Assembly: GCA_014695255.1 (NCBI GenBank)
Contig: JACJNX010000075.1
Location: 62,001-126,000, forward strand
DNA from: Cyanobacteria bacterium FACHB-63
GTDB taxonomy: Bacteria; Cyanobacteriota; Cyanobacteriia; Leptolyngbyales; Leptolyngbyaceae
Direction of reading: 5' to 3'
DNA length: 64,000 nt
A program made the position numbers and the translations under genes. Shown in pieces: positions 8,545-16,928 of the stretch. Under the pieces are notes generated by a model. The model ran no database searches. It was given only the letters and a program-made list of their open reading frames with translations, and was not told the origin of the DNA. Position 1 is the stretch's first letter, and every line of letters starts with the position of its first letter.

Positions 8545-9417
8545 ATGTCTGACATCAAAATTGGCATCATTGGCGGCAGCGGTCTTTACAAAATGGAAGC
8601 GCTCAAAGATGTAGAAGAACGATCGATCAACACTCCCTTCGGCTCTCCGTCTGATGCTTTGATCATTGGCACTTTGGATCAAACTCGTGTTGCTTTTCTG
8701 GCGCGTCACGGACGCAATCATCATTTAATGCCGTCAGAATTGCCGTTCCGCGCCAATATTTACGCAATGAAGAGCTTAGGAGTTGAGTATTTGGTTTCTG
8801 CTTCTGCGGTGGGGTCACTGAAAGCTGAGGCAAAGCCGCTCGATATGGTAATTCCGGATCAGTTTATCGATCGTACCTATCACCGTGTCGGAACCTTTTT
8901 CGGCGATGGCGTAGTGGCTCATGTGGCATTTGGTGATCCAGTCTGTCTAGCATTGGCAAAAGTGTTGGGCGATGCGGTTGAGAGTTTAGATCTCGCGAAT
9001 GTCAATTTGCATCGCGGCGGAACTTACGTCTGTATGGAAGGTCCTGCGTTCTCGACTAAAGCCGAATCGAATTTACATCGCAGTTGGGGCGCGTCGGTCA
9101 TCGGCATGACCAATCTTCCCGAAGCAAAGTTAGCGCGTGAAGCGGAAATTGCCTACGCGACTTTAGCACTGGTAACGGATTACGACTGCTGGCATCCGGA
9201 TCACGATAGCGTCACGGTCGAAATGGTAATCGATAATCTCCAGCGCAATGCCATGAACGCCCAGAAAGTGATTCGTGAAACGGTGCGGCGGTTGAGCGAA
9301 AATCCGCCTGTTTCCGAAGCGCATTCGGCGTTAAAGTATGCCATTTTGACTCCGAAAGATAAGATTCCTGCGGATGCCAAAGAAAAGTTAGGATTGCTGC
9401 TCGACAAATACCTCTAA
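8545..9417 (+). CDS. mtnP: S-methyl-5'-thioadenosine phosphorylase
   Basis: Phosphorolytic cleavage of 5'-methylthioadenosine, the by-product of polyamine synthesis, to adenine and methylthioribose-1-phosphate, feeding methionine salvage. The 290-residue protein starts [15 protein letters not shown], which carries the phosphate-binding GGSGLY loop, followed by FLARHGRNH and the [12 protein letters not shown] stretch typical of MTAP. The purine-binding region is present as [14 protein letters not shown] and [15 protein letters not shown], and TDYDCWH closes the active site. The length equals the usual family size. The ATG at 8545 is well supported. The gene overlaps the next convergent gene by four bases at the stop codons. 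Confidence 0.96.
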   Translation: MSDIKIGIIGGSGLYKMEALKDVEERSINTPFGSPSDALIIGTLDQTRVAFLARHGRNHHLMPSELPFRANIYAMKSLGVEYLVSASAVGSLKAEAKPLDMVIPDQFIDRTYHRVGTFFGDGVVAHVAFGDPVCLALAKVLGDAVESLDLANVNLHRGGTYVCMEGPAFSTKAESNLHRSWGASVIGMTNLPEAKLAREAEIAYATLALVTDYDCWHPDHDSVTVEMVIDNLQRNAMNAQKVIRETVRRLSENPPVSEAHSALKYAILTPKDKIPADAKEKLGLLLDKYL

Positions 9418-9812
9418 AGCAGTCCTTCTAGCTGACGGCGAATGCGATCGAGATCCCGATTTGACATTTCAGACTCTTCTTGTTGGGCTTTGTCCTCGGG
9501 ACTCCAATCGGTTTCATCAATATTCCGTTCCGGGGGGGCGAGCAGCAAGCGCTCAAACTCGTTTTGCGGCATGAAATCCTCTGGAATCAGGAATGCCTCA
9601 TATCCTGCATCCTGGCAGAATTCCTCAATTTCTTCCTGCTCAATCTTTTCCACGGTTGGAACCGCAAAATCCTGAGCTTCCAGCATCAAGGCGTAGCGCG
9701 TGGCATCGTCTTCTTGAGCAAACATCAACACGAGATTCTGATCGCCCACACTAATTGTATGGATTCCTGGATTATCAGTGTCGGCGTTGAAGAGTAAGAC
9801 GAAAACTTGCAT
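9414..9812 (-). CDS. DUF3110 cyanobacterial protein
   Basis: A 132-residue acidic soluble protein starting [20 protein letters not shown], diagnostic of the DUF3110 family found in cyanobacteria and plastids. The N-terminal 80 residues look like a ferredoxin-like alpha/beta domain ([18 protein letters not shown]); the C-terminal 50 are charged, probably extended, and end in RRQLEGLL. Function is not established. The stop codon overlaps the mtnP stop codon, so the two transcripts converge with no space for a terminator. The ATG at 9812 is the natural start. Confidence 0.85.
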   Translation of the reverse strand: MQVFVLLFNADTDNPGIHTISVGDQNLVLMFAQEDDATRYALMLEAQDFAVPTVEKIEQEEIEEFCQDAGYEAFLIPEDFMPQNEFERLLLAPPERNIDETDWSPEDKAQQEESEMSNRDLDRIRRQLEGLL

Positions 9813-9956
9813 AGATCTAGAGAAATCAATGGGCTAGATTTAAGGGTACTTCACGAAGCTCGCATAAAGATGAATCTTTTTCGGAAATCTCAGGTTCGTT
9901 AGTGTAGCAGTGCAAAATAATACCAAGGCAAAACGACGAAGTGCTGGAGTGGAAAG

Positions 9957-10796
9957 ATGCCAGGAATGCGAAGAGCGGATCGGGGAAGCGTCTCTAATGA
10001 CAATGCAACTGATCATCCCCAGTCTCGAAGACAAGAACCCCTTTCTAGTCATGAACTGAGGCAGCTATTATCTACGGTGCGAGTGCAGCGAGACGAATGG
10101 CAGGAGCTTGCTAGAGTAAAAGAGCAAGAAGTCACACAAACCCATTGCTTATATTTAGAAGAGCAACAGAAGCACCAGACATCAGTGACGCTGTATCAAG
10201 AAGTACAGCAGCAGTATCAAGCAACACTGACGAAGTATGAAGAAGTGCAAACTCAAGCACGTTCTTATCTAATGCAGTATGAGGAAGCCCAAACTCAGGT
10301 TAGATCCTATTTTACGCAGTATGAGGAAGCTCAAAATCAGATTCAATCTTACTCTGTGCTGTATCAAGAGGCTAAAACTCAATTTGAATCTTATCTAACC
10401 CTCTACAAGTCTGAGAAAACGAAAAACGATCAACTCTCGATTCAATTCGAGGAAGTTCAAGCGGAGCGCGATCGCTATCTGACACTCTACAACGAATCCC
10501 AGAATGAGCTTAAGTTTGAGCGCCGCTCAAAGGCAGGAATTAAAGGTTGGGAGACGCGACGTAAGCGGGAGAATGAACGCTTGAAACAGGAGATCGGAGA
10601 GATGACTGTGTTGCTACGCGACTCCTTGGAGCGCAAAGATGAAGCAATTGATAGTTTGTATGTGGTCGCTGAGCGCATGGATCGCATTCAACGATTAGTC
10701 GATTCCGTCGATGAAGATTCAACGACTAACCCTGTGGGCATGATTCAAAAACTACAGCGAATTTGGCAGGCAGTAAAAGAAATTTTGGCAGAGTGA
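9957..10796 (+). CDS. Coiled-coil protein with eight 14-residue tandem repeats
   Basis: A 279-residue hydrophilic protein without membrane segment or signal peptide. After a basic, disordered N-terminus (residues 1-35), residues 77-188 consist of about eight consecutive 14-residue units of consensus LTxYEEAQTQxxSY, two heptads each, so a long parallel coiled coil is expected. A basic break follows (RRSKAGIKGWETRRKRE, about 189-205), then a second helical segment. No family was recognised. The next gene starts eight bases after the stop and is also helical, so the two products may interact. The ATG at 9957 has GGAG in front. Candidates would be a cytoskeleton-like, scaffold or chromosome-associated protein, but nothing in the sequence decides. 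Confidence 0.8.
   Translation: MPGMRRADRGSVSNDNATDHPQSRRQEPLSSHELRQLLSTVRVQRDEWQELARVKEQEVTQTHCLYLEEQQKHQTSVTLYQEVQQQYQATLTKYEEVQTQARSYLMQYEEAQTQVRSYFTQYEEAQNQIQSYSVLYQEAKTQFESYLTLYKSEKTKNDQLSIQFEEVQAERDRYLTLYNESQNELKFERRSKAGIKGWETRRKRENERLKQEIGEMTVLLRDSLERKDEAIDSLYVVAERMDRIQRLVDSVDEDSTTNPVGMIQKLQRIWQAVKEILAE
10185..10520 (+). repeat. Tandem 42-bp coding repeat (eight units)
   Basis: The DNA behind the 14-residue repeats is itself repetitive with a 42-bp period, for example TATGAGGAAGC recurring at one-period spacing around 10278 and 10320. Central units are most alike and outer ones diverged, the pattern expected from internal duplication. Confidence 0.7.
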
Positions 10797-10804
10797 GGCA
10801 GGCA

Positions 10805-11287
10805 ATGAGCGATCGCTCTAGTGCAATTAAAAAGATGGCAAATTCGGGAAACGCTGGCGATCATATTCGCGCGATCGCCGATCAACTGCGCCAAGAGACC
10901 AGTTTGCAAATTAAGGCAACCTCACGAATTTTAGGAGCAGCCGCCCAAATTTCGGAGAATCACGATCGCTTAATTGATCAAGTTGTTGAAATGGTGGAAG
11001 AAGATTTAGAGCGATATACTCAATCCACGACAACAGAACCCCTAACAATCGAACAGCTTCAGCAGCAGTTCAAAACCTTGAAACAGGCAAAATTACATTT
11101 CGGAATCAAGGCAAACGCATGGGCATCGCTGGTTGATAAGCTGAATCAACAAACAACGGCTTCTCACTCTAATCAAGCCTCTGCGCTGCAACGATTAGAC
11201 ACGATCGAGTTTGAGTTACAAACTGTACGCACTGATCTAAGCAAAGCTTTGAAGATATTGACGTTAATTTTAGAGAAGGTTTCGTAA
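10805..11287 (+). CDS. Small helical protein paired with the coiled-coil gene
   Basis: A 160-residue hydrophilic, almost entirely helical protein. The ATG at 10805 (MSDRSSAIKK) is preferred: GAGG lies six bases upstream, overlapping the TGA of the previous gene, whereas an earlier in-frame ATG at 10763 would sit inside that gene. The first half carries NAGDHIRAIADQLRQE and a long amphipathic helix up to VVEMVEEDLERY; the second half has LQQQFKTLKQAKLHFGIKANAW and a C-terminal leucine-rich helix (LSKALKILTLILEKVS). No known domain was recognised. Eight-base spacing indicates co-transcription and likely translational coupling with the 14-residue-repeat protein. Confidence 0.75.
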   Translation: MSDRSSAIKKMANSGNAGDHIRAIADQLRQETSLQIKATSRILGAAAQISENHDRLIDQVVEMVEEDLERYTQSTTTEPLTIEQLQQQFKTLKQAKLHFGIKANAWASLVDKLNQQTTASHSNQASALQRLDTIEFELQTVRTDLSKALKILTLILEKVS

Positions 11288-11325
11288 ACTTCAATCAGCA
11301 AGATTAGTCCAGTATTTGCAGCCTT

Positions 11326-11356
11326 AGAAAAGCGAGTTTTATACCAACGCTTTTCT
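11326..11356. terminator. Hairpin between convergent genes
   Basis: A perfect 9-bp inverted repeat (AGAAAAGCG at 11326-11334, CGCTTTTCT at 11348-11356) with a 13-base loop lies between the helical protein gene and puuE. A T-rich stretch follows on the plus strand. It is placed to end both converging transcripts. Confidence 0.5.
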
Positions 11357-11394
11357 CTGATTTTGCTTTGTAAAATCGCTCTAAATCTAGCTGG

Positions 11395-12315
11395 TCAGAC
11401 CATGGGTTTGTGATGTTCGTGCCAGTGACGCGCAATATCAATGCGCCGACAGAGCCACACTCGATCGTGGCCCTGCACGTAATCCAAAAATCGCGCCAGT
11501 GCTGCTGCCCTTCCGGGTCTGCCGACCAACCGACAGTGCAACCCGACACTCATCATTTTCGGTGCGGTTTCGCCTTCTTCGTACAGCACATCGAACGCAT
11601 CTTGCAAATACGCGAAAAACTGATCGCCCGAATTAAACCCTTGATTCGTGGCAAATCGCATATCGTTATTGTCGAGCGTGTAGGGAATCACTAGATGCGG
11701 CTTGCCGTTGCCTTGAACCCAGTAGGGCAAATCATCCGCGTAGCTGTCTGAATCGTAGAGAAAACCGCCTTCCTCGATCACCAGCTTTTGCGTGTGGGAG
11801 CTATTGCGTCCGGTATACCAGCCAAGTGGACGGCTTCCGGTAACGCGAGTGTGCAGATCGATCGCTCTTTGCAAATGTTCGCGCTCGGCTTCTTCGGAAA
11901 AGTCTTTGTACTCGATCCAGCGATATCCATGACTGGCGATTTCCCAATCGGCCGCTTTCATCGCCGCCACCGCTTCAGGATTTCGCTCTAGTGCCATCGC
12001 CACCCCGTAAACCGTAACGGGAATTCCACGCGACGTAAACATCCGATGCAACCGCCAAAATCCCGCCCGACTGCCGTATTCGTAACACGACTCCATATTC
12101 ATGTGGCGCAATCCCACAAACGGTGCGGCTCCCACAATTTCGGATAAAAATGCTTCTGAAGCAGGGTCGCCATGCAGGATACAGTTTTCGCCGCCTTCTT
12201 CGTAGTTGATCACAAACTGAAGGGCGATGCGGGCTTGGTCTTTCCATTGCGGATGGGGTGGGTGCTGACCATAGCCTACCATGTCTCTCGGATACGAATT
12301 TGTCGTCGCAGTCAT
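11395..12315 (-). CDS. puuE: PuuE-type allantoinase (polysaccharide deacetylase fold)
   Basis: Predicted to hydrolyse allantoin to allantoate in purine-nitrogen salvage. The 306-residue protein has the NodB/CE4 fold but with the hallmarks of the PuuE group: RDMVGYGQHPPHPQW at residues 10-24, VINYEEGGEN near 34-43, YEYGSRAGFWR near 79-89, EIASHGYRWIEY near 126 and GWYTGRNS near 165. Classical CE4 deacetylases have a metal-binding Asp-His-His set; in PuuE the motif is altered and activity does not follow the metal-dependent deacetylase scheme. It starts within the stop codon of the preceding gene (TGATG), so translation of the two is coupled. No other uricolytic gene is in the window, and activity on another cyclic amide cannot be excluded. 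Confidence 0.9.
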   Translation of the reverse strand: MTATTNSYPRDMVGYGQHPPHPQWKDQARIALQFVINYEEGGENCILHGDPASEAFLSEIVGAAPFVGLRHMNMESCYEYGSRAGFWRLHRMFTSRGIPVTVYGVAMALERNPEAVAAMKAADWEIASHGYRWIEYKDFSEEAEREHLQRAIDLHTRVTGSRPLGWYTGRNSSHTQKLVIEEGGFLYDSDSYADDLPYWVQGNGKPHLVIPYTLDNNDMRFATNQGFNSGDQFFAYLQDAFDVLYEEGETAPKMMSVGLHCRLVGRPGRAAALARFLDYVQGHDRVWLCRRIDIARHWHEHHKPMV

Positions 12316-12737
12316 CAGCGGTTAATCGATAAAAGTTGCCGATCGAGAAATATCACAAAATCTCGGATCGTATACAGCATACCAATATCCCAGCGATCGC
12401 TAATCTCAATCTCAAACCAATCGCAAAAATCGTCGTGCAAGTTACACTCCCAATCAAACCAGCACACCAAAGGAAGCTGCAAATCCTCGGTGAGGCGATC
12501 ATCAGGAACGACTTTACTAAACGGCAACCCGGAATAAGACTCCATCTGGTGATAGACAAATGCAGAGATATCTGGGGAAACTTTCAGGGGTTGCCAGAAT
12601 GCCTGATGCCAGTCTTCTAAACTGAGAGCAGAGCGCGATCGCCAATCCTGCTGAATGCGGCGACGAACGCTGAGATCCGGACTGAGATCCGGGTAGGTTC
12701 TGACTGTTAGGACTACGTTCGTGAGTTCGCGCCACAT
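12315..12737 (-). CDS. Acyl-carrier-like small protein of unknown function, coupled to puuE
   Basis: A 140-residue soluble protein. From about residue 55 it follows the helical pattern of acyl-carrier-like domains (DUF1493-like): a first helix (ISAFVYHQMESYSG), a loop PFSKVVPDDRLTEDLQLP in the place where carrier proteins have the phosphopantetheine site, an acidic helix (DDFCDWFEIEI) and a last helix (MLYTIRDFVIFLDRQLL). The Ser of the usual DSL motif is absent, so it should not carry 4'-phosphopantetheine. The N-terminal 50 residues are unique. The stop codon overlaps the puuE start by one base (TGATG). The fold suggestion is an inference from pattern, not a firm homology. Confidence 0.7.
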   Translation of the reverse strand: MWRELTNVVLTVRTYPDLSPDLSVRRRIQQDWRSRSALSLEDWHQAFWQPLKVSPDISAFVYHQMESYSGLPFSKVVPDDRLTEDLQLPLVCWFDWECNLHDDFCDWFEIEISDRWDIGMLYTIRDFVIFLDRQLLSINR

Positions 12738-12950
12738 TTGATTGCTGCCCGATTGCGATCGATGCTCTCAGTATTCCCACTCAGGAATCGTCTGGCACAA
12801 AGATTAGATTTTCAGGAGTTCGCAGGAATGTTAGAAACAAGAACTGATCGAGGTCTTCATATTCGGTAATAATAGATTTAGAATTGTTAAATTTTGTTTT
12901 CATTGCCGTTTAACTTTATCCTGATCGCTCTTGCTGCGTAGGAGTTCTCT

Positions 12951-14117
12951 GTGAAATTCAAACCGCTGATGAAACCCGATGGTGCGCGGGCAGTGTTAAT
13001 TGGATCTGCGATCGCGCTTGCTGTCTCCGGGTTCGGCATTTTCTCATATTCCATCTTTCGCCCCAATCCCAAGTCTTCTGCTCAAACTCCGACGGTGCAG
13101 ACCGACGTTGTAGATGCTGTTAGCGCTCTGGGACGATTGGAGCCAGAAAGCGGCGTGATCCAGATTTCTGCTCCGTCTGCTTCCACGGCGGGCGGATTGG
13201 GCGGGTCGCGGGTCGAACGAGTGCTTGTGAAAGAAGGCGCGATCGTCAAAACCAATCAACCTCTAGCCGTTTTAGATAGCTATCAGACGCTTCTAGCTTC
13301 AGCAATGCAGGCAGAAGCACAGGTTAAAGAAGCGGAGTCACGTCTAGCGCAGGTTAGAGCAGGCGCAAAACAAGGTGATATCAACGCGCAACGAGCGACA
13401 GTTTTGCGCGCTCAAGCTGAATTACCGAAGGCAGAAGCTGAATTTCTCAAAGTGGATGCTGAATATCAGAAAGCGAAGCGCGACTACGATCGTTTTGCTG
13501 CCCTCTACACCCAAGGAGCAGTAAACGAATTAGAAGTGAGTAACCGCAAGCTCGCCCTAGATACTGCCGAAAAACAACGTCAGCAAGCGGCACAAGTGAT
13601 TAAGCAAGCAAAGTTAGGGCTTGAAGGCGCAAGACAGACGTTAAGCAGCGTAGCAGAAGTGCGACCCACGGATATTCAGCAAGCAGAAGCGAATGTGCAG
13701 GTGGCAATGGCAAATTTTCAGCGCTCAAGAGCCGAGCTAGATAAAGCGATCGTGCGTTCCCCGTCGGATGGGCAAGTGCTGAAGATTCACACCGATCCGG
13801 GTGAAGTCGCGGGCAACGATGGTGTCATGGATTTAGGGCGCACCCAACAAATGTATGTTGTGGCGGAAGTGGATGAGAATTACATCAATCGAGTGAAAGT
13901 GGGACAACGCGCCAAAATTACCGGATATGCGCTTCCGGGAGAACTTACGGGAACGGTCGATCGCGTGGGTCTACAAGTTCGGAAGAATGCGGTTCTCAAC
14001 ACTGATCCGGTTGACAAAACCGATACCCGGATAGTTGAAGTCAAAATTCGTCTAGACAATAGCAAACCCGTGGCGGGCTTGACCAATTTGCAGGTTAAAG
14101 TTGCGATTCAGCCCTAG
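12951..14117 (+). CDS. devB: DevB-like membrane fusion protein of ABC exporter
   Basis: The periplasmic adaptor linking an inner-membrane DevCA ABC exporter to an outer-membrane TolC-type channel; in Anabaena DevBCA exports heterocyst glycolipids, and paralogues in other cyanobacteria export other lipids or substrates. The 388-residue protein has an N-terminal membrane anchor (residues 15-36), a first lipoyl half (ALGRLEPESGVIQISAPS, about 52-70), a long alpha-hairpin coiled coil (about 105-260, Ala/Gln/Glu-rich), the second lipoyl half (IVRSPSDGQVLKIHTDPGE, about 264-282) and a beta-barrel domain. The GTG at 12951 has TAGGAG six bases ahead. devC follows after 79 bases. Which lipid is carried cannot be told. 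Confidence 0.9.
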   Translation: MKFKPLMKPDGARAVLIGSAIALAVSGFGIFSYSIFRPNPKSSAQTPTVQTDVVDAVSALGRLEPESGVIQISAPSASTAGGLGGSRVERVLVKEGAIVKTNQPLAVLDSYQTLLASAMQAEAQVKEAESRLAQVRAGAKQGDINAQRATVLRAQAELPKAEAEFLKVDAEYQKAKRDYDRFAALYTQGAVNELEVSNRKLALDTAEKQRQQAAQVIKQAKLGLEGARQTLSSVAEVRPTDIQQAEANVQVAMANFQRSRAELDKAIVRSPSDGQVLKIHTDPGEVAGNDGVMDLGRTQQMYVVAEVDENYINRVKVGQRAKITGYALPGELTGTVDRVGLQVRKNAVLNTDPVDKTDTRIVEVKIRLDNSKPVAGLTNLQVKVAIQP

Positions 14118-14196
14118 AACTGCTGAGTCTGATGCGGGATGGGGGATTGATATACCGCACAAAGCGGATGAATTTTTGAATGTTAATGAGTAACGT

Positions 14197-15432
14197 ATGT
14201 TTTCGATTCCCCTAGCCTGGTTACAACTGAAGCGCGAAAAAGTCCGGCTGTTGGTAGCGCTGGCGGGTATTGGATTTGCAGTCATTTTGATGTTTCTGCA
14301 ATTGGGCTTTCAGGATGCGCTGTTTGAGAGTGCAATCACCCTGCACCAGAATATCGAAGGGGATATCTTTCTCATCAGTCCGCAATCGACTTCCTTGATT
14401 TCTATGAAGAGCTTTCCAGAACGGCGATTGTATCAATCGTTGGGGTTTGCGGGAGTGAAGTCGATTAGCCCGATTTACATTGGATTTGGGATTTGGAAGA
14501 ATCCATTCTGGCCAGGACCTCCTGCGCTGCAAACTCGTAGTATTTTGGTGATTGGCGCGAACCCAGGAGACGATATCTTCGCGATTCCCGGTGTGGCAGA
14601 GAATCGATCGAAGATTCGGTTAACGGATGTGGTGCTGTTTGATAGCGCGTCGCGTCCTGAATTCGGTGCTGTTGCCGAGAAATTTAAGGCGTTGAGTCCT
14701 TCTGATCCTGCGATTCGAACTGAGGTAGAATCGCGCCGCGTCGAAGTTGGCGGATTGTTCCGTTTGGGGGCTTCGTTTGGGGCAGATGGAAACTTAATTA
14801 CGAGCGATCTGAATTTCCAGCGTATTTTTCCCAGTCGCGATCCAGGCTTGATTGATATTGGAGTGATCAAGCTTGAACCGGGAGCAAACTTAGAAGCAAC
14901 GTTAGAGCGGTTTAAGAGTCTCCCTGGTGAGCGCAGAGTTGATCCGAATAAGAAAATTGAGGAGACAAAAGAAGATTTTGTCGTGGGAGATGTGCGCGTG
15001 ATGTCGAAAGCAGCGTTTGTTGCATTCGAGCAGAACTACTGGAAAGACAGCACAGCGATCGGATTCATTTTTACCTTGGGTACAGCGATCGGATTTGTGG
15101 TTGGAACGGTGATTGTTTACCAGATTCTTTATACGGATGTTGCGGATCACTTAGCAGAGTACGCAACGCTGAAGGCAATGGGTTATAAGAATCGCTACTT
15201 ATTATCGGTTGTGTTTCAGGAAGCGTTAATTCTGTCGGTTATGGGATTTATTCCTGGTTATATTCTTTGTGTTGGGCTTTACAATCTCACTCGTAATGCA
15301 ACTGCGCTTCCTTTAGCGATGACGACTTCGCGAGGCATTCTGGTATTGTGCTTAACCATTCTCATGTGTGCAATTTCTGGCACGATCGCCGTTCGCAAAG
15401 TTCAACAAGCTGATCCGGCTGACATTTTTTAA
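14197..15432 (+). CDS. devC: DevC-like ABC exporter permease
   Basis: A 411-residue MacB/FtsX-type permease: one N-terminal transmembrane helix (about 20-40, LLVALAGIGFAVILMFLQLGF), a periplasmic domain of about 240 residues, and three C-terminal helices (about 285-310, 340-360 and 375-395), ending in RKVQQADPADIF, a typical DevC tail. The motif YATLKAMGYKNRYL between the second and third helices is the FtsX-family coupling region contacting the ATPase. Partners are the DevB adaptor upstream and the DevA ATPase starting two bases after its stop codon. Operon structure and family make the role as the membrane part of a tripartite exporter firm; the substrate is unknown. Confidence 0.93.
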   Translation: MFSIPLAWLQLKREKVRLLVALAGIGFAVILMFLQLGFQDALFESAITLHQNIEGDIFLISPQSTSLISMKSFPERRLYQSLGFAGVKSISPIYIGFGIWKNPFWPGPPALQTRSILVIGANPGDDIFAIPGVAENRSKIRLTDVVLFDSASRPEFGAVAEKFKALSPSDPAIRTEVESRRVEVGGLFRLGASFGADGNLITSDLNFQRIFPSRDPGLIDIGVIKLEPGANLEATLERFKSLPGERRVDPNKKIEETKEDFVVGDVRVMSKAAFVAFEQNYWKDSTAIGFIFTLGTAIGFVVGTVIVYQILYTDVADHLAEYATLKAMGYKNRYLLSVVFQEALILSVMGFIPGYILCVGLYNLTRNATALPLAMTTSRGILVLCLTILMCAISGTIAVRKVQQADPADIF

Positions 15433-15434
15433 CT

Positions 15435-16133
15435 ATGGCTAAAGATTTCATCATCGACATTCAAAAAGTGAATCACTATTACGGGACAGGACGATTGCGA
15501 AAGCAGATTTTGTTTGAGGCCACAACCGCTATCGAGCCTGGTGAAGTGGTGATTATGACGGGTCCTTCTGGTTCTGGGAAAACGACGCTGCTGACGTTGA
15601 TTGGAGCATTGCGATCGACGCAAGAAGGCAGCATGAAAGTGCTAGGACAAGAGCTATTAGATGCACCAGAGCGTGAGTTAGTCGAATTGCGGCGCAACAT
15701 TGGCTATATTTTTCAGGCGCACAATTTGCTGAATTCGCTAACGGCTCGTCAAAATGTGCAAATGTCGATCGAACTCCACTCGGATATTCCGCAATCGAGA
15801 GCGCGTGAGATGGCAGAATCGATGTTAGCAGCAGTGGGACTCGGTGAATGGATCAATCAATATCCGCACGACTTATCTGGAGGGCAAAAACAGCGCGTTG
15901 CGATCGCTCGTGCCTTGGTGTGCAATCCGAAAATTGTGCTGGCAGATGAACCGACCGCCGCCCTTGATAAGAAATCTGGTCGCGATGTCGTGGAAATTAT
16001 GCAGAATCTTGCGAAAAAGCAAGGCGCGGCAATTTTGCTGGTCACGCATGATAATCGGATTTTGGATATTGCCGATCGTATTATCAATATGGAAGATGGG
16101 CGATTAAATTCACTAGAGCAATCATCGTCCTAA
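15435..16133 (+). CDS. devA: DevA-like ABC exporter ATPase
   Basis: A 232-residue ABC ATPase of the MacB/LolD group driving the DevBC exporter. Walker A is GPSGSGKTT (about residues 37-45), the Q-loop is IFQAHNLL, the signature is LSGGQKQRVAIARAL, Walker B is IVLADEPTAALD and the H-loop is LLVTHDNRI. Beginning ATG at 15435 is two bases after devC, so translation is probably coupled. Its stop codon (16131-16133) directly abuts the stop codon of the convergent potC-like gene with no space between. All catalytic motifs are intact. Confidence 0.95.
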   Translation: MAKDFIIDIQKVNHYYGTGRLRKQILFEATTAIEPGEVVIMTGPSGSGKTTLLTLIGALRSTQEGSMKVLGQELLDAPERELVELRRNIGYIFQAHNLLNSLTARQNVQMSIELHSDIPQSRAREMAESMLAAVGLGEWINQYPHDLSGGQKQRVAIARALVCNPKIVLADEPTAALDKKSGRDVVEIMQNLAKKQGAAILLVTHDNRILDIADRIINMEDGRLNSLEQSSS

Positions 16134-16928
16134 TCACTGAAACCGCTTTTTTTCACTTTGATAGCGAATGGTTTCAGCAATCAGAGCGACACTAGCTGAT
16201 GCAATCATTAAGACAACGCTCAAAGCATTCATATCGGGTCTAACACTGGTACGCACCCGACTAAAGATTTCCATCGGTATCGTATTCACACCGCCTCCCG
16301 CCGTAAAACTCGCAATCAAAAAGTCATCCATACTTAACACAAACGCTAAAAGACATCCTGAAATGATCGCAGGCGCTAATTGTGGCAGCAATACGAAAGC
16401 TAATGATTGAAGCGGAGATGCACCTAAATCTAAAGCAGCTTCCTCTAAATGGGGATCGAGATTTGTCAATCTTGTAGAAACGACTAGCGCAACATACGCT
16501 AAACAAAACACGACATGAGCCGCAACGATCGTCCACAAGCTCAACGGCACGGCAATCACAGCAAGAAACACTAAAGTTGCAACGGCGATCGCAATATCAG
16601 GAATGATTAAAGGCAAATATACCGCGCCTTGAAAGAGCTTTTTTCCATAAAACTGATAGCGAGAAAGCCCGATCGCCATCAAAGTTCCGATCACCGCTGC
16701 AATTCCCGTTGCCAAACTTGCAACTAATAAGCTGTCTCCCAATGCCGATAAGATACGACTATCTTGGAAAAATTTGACATACCAGGAGAACGTGAACCCT
16801 TTCCACTGAGCGCTATTCGGTGCTGCGTTAAAGCTATAAAATGCTAAAACCGCGATCGGCAAATACATAAAGCCAAACATCAGCACCGTGAATAAGGTTG
16901 AGACTGGAAGCTTAGATTGACTTTGCAT
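16134..16928 (-). CDS. potC: PotC-type polyamine ABC transporter permease
   Basis: A 264-residue inner-membrane permease with six hydrophobic segments and the binding-protein-dependent transport motif EEAALDLGASPLQSLAFVLLPQLAP (EAA loop, about residues 163-187, given here only in part: EAALDLGASPLQSL). The N-terminus (FMYLPIAVLAFYSFNAAP) and the LSMDDFLIASFTAGGG motif are typical of PotC, the second permease of spermidine/putrescine uptake systems. Its start overlaps the end of potB by 17 bases. No potA ATPase or potD binding protein lies in the window, so the full transporter must be completed from elsewhere. Related permeases for other cationic substrates cannot be excluded. Confidence 0.88.
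   Translation of the reverse strand: MQSQSKLPVSTLFTVLMFGFMYLPIAVLAFYSFNAAPNSAQWKGFTFSWYVKFFQDSRILSALGDSLLVASLATGIAAVIGTLMAIGLSRYQFYGKKLFQGAVYLPLIIPDIAIAVATLVFLAVIAVPLSLWTIVAAHVVFCLAYVALVVSTRLTNLDPHLEEAALDLGASPLQSLAFVLLPQLAPAIISGCLLAFVLSMDDFLIASFTAGGGVNTIPMEIFSRVRTSVRPDMNALSVVLMIASASVALIAETIRYQSEKKRFQ

Noticed and set aside
9979-9990. ATCGGGGAAGCG, a possible fourth copy of the shared box
   Set aside because: Only the first eight bases fit, the second half is missing and it lies inside the start of a coding region.
10185-10520. Regular 42-bp repeats considered as a CRISPR-like array
   Set aside because: Units are contiguous without spacers, stay in frame and encode a heptad coiled coil.
12781-12950. 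Search for an NtcA-type GTA-N8-TAC site before devB
   Set aside because: No convincing match was found in the 170 bases before the GTG start.
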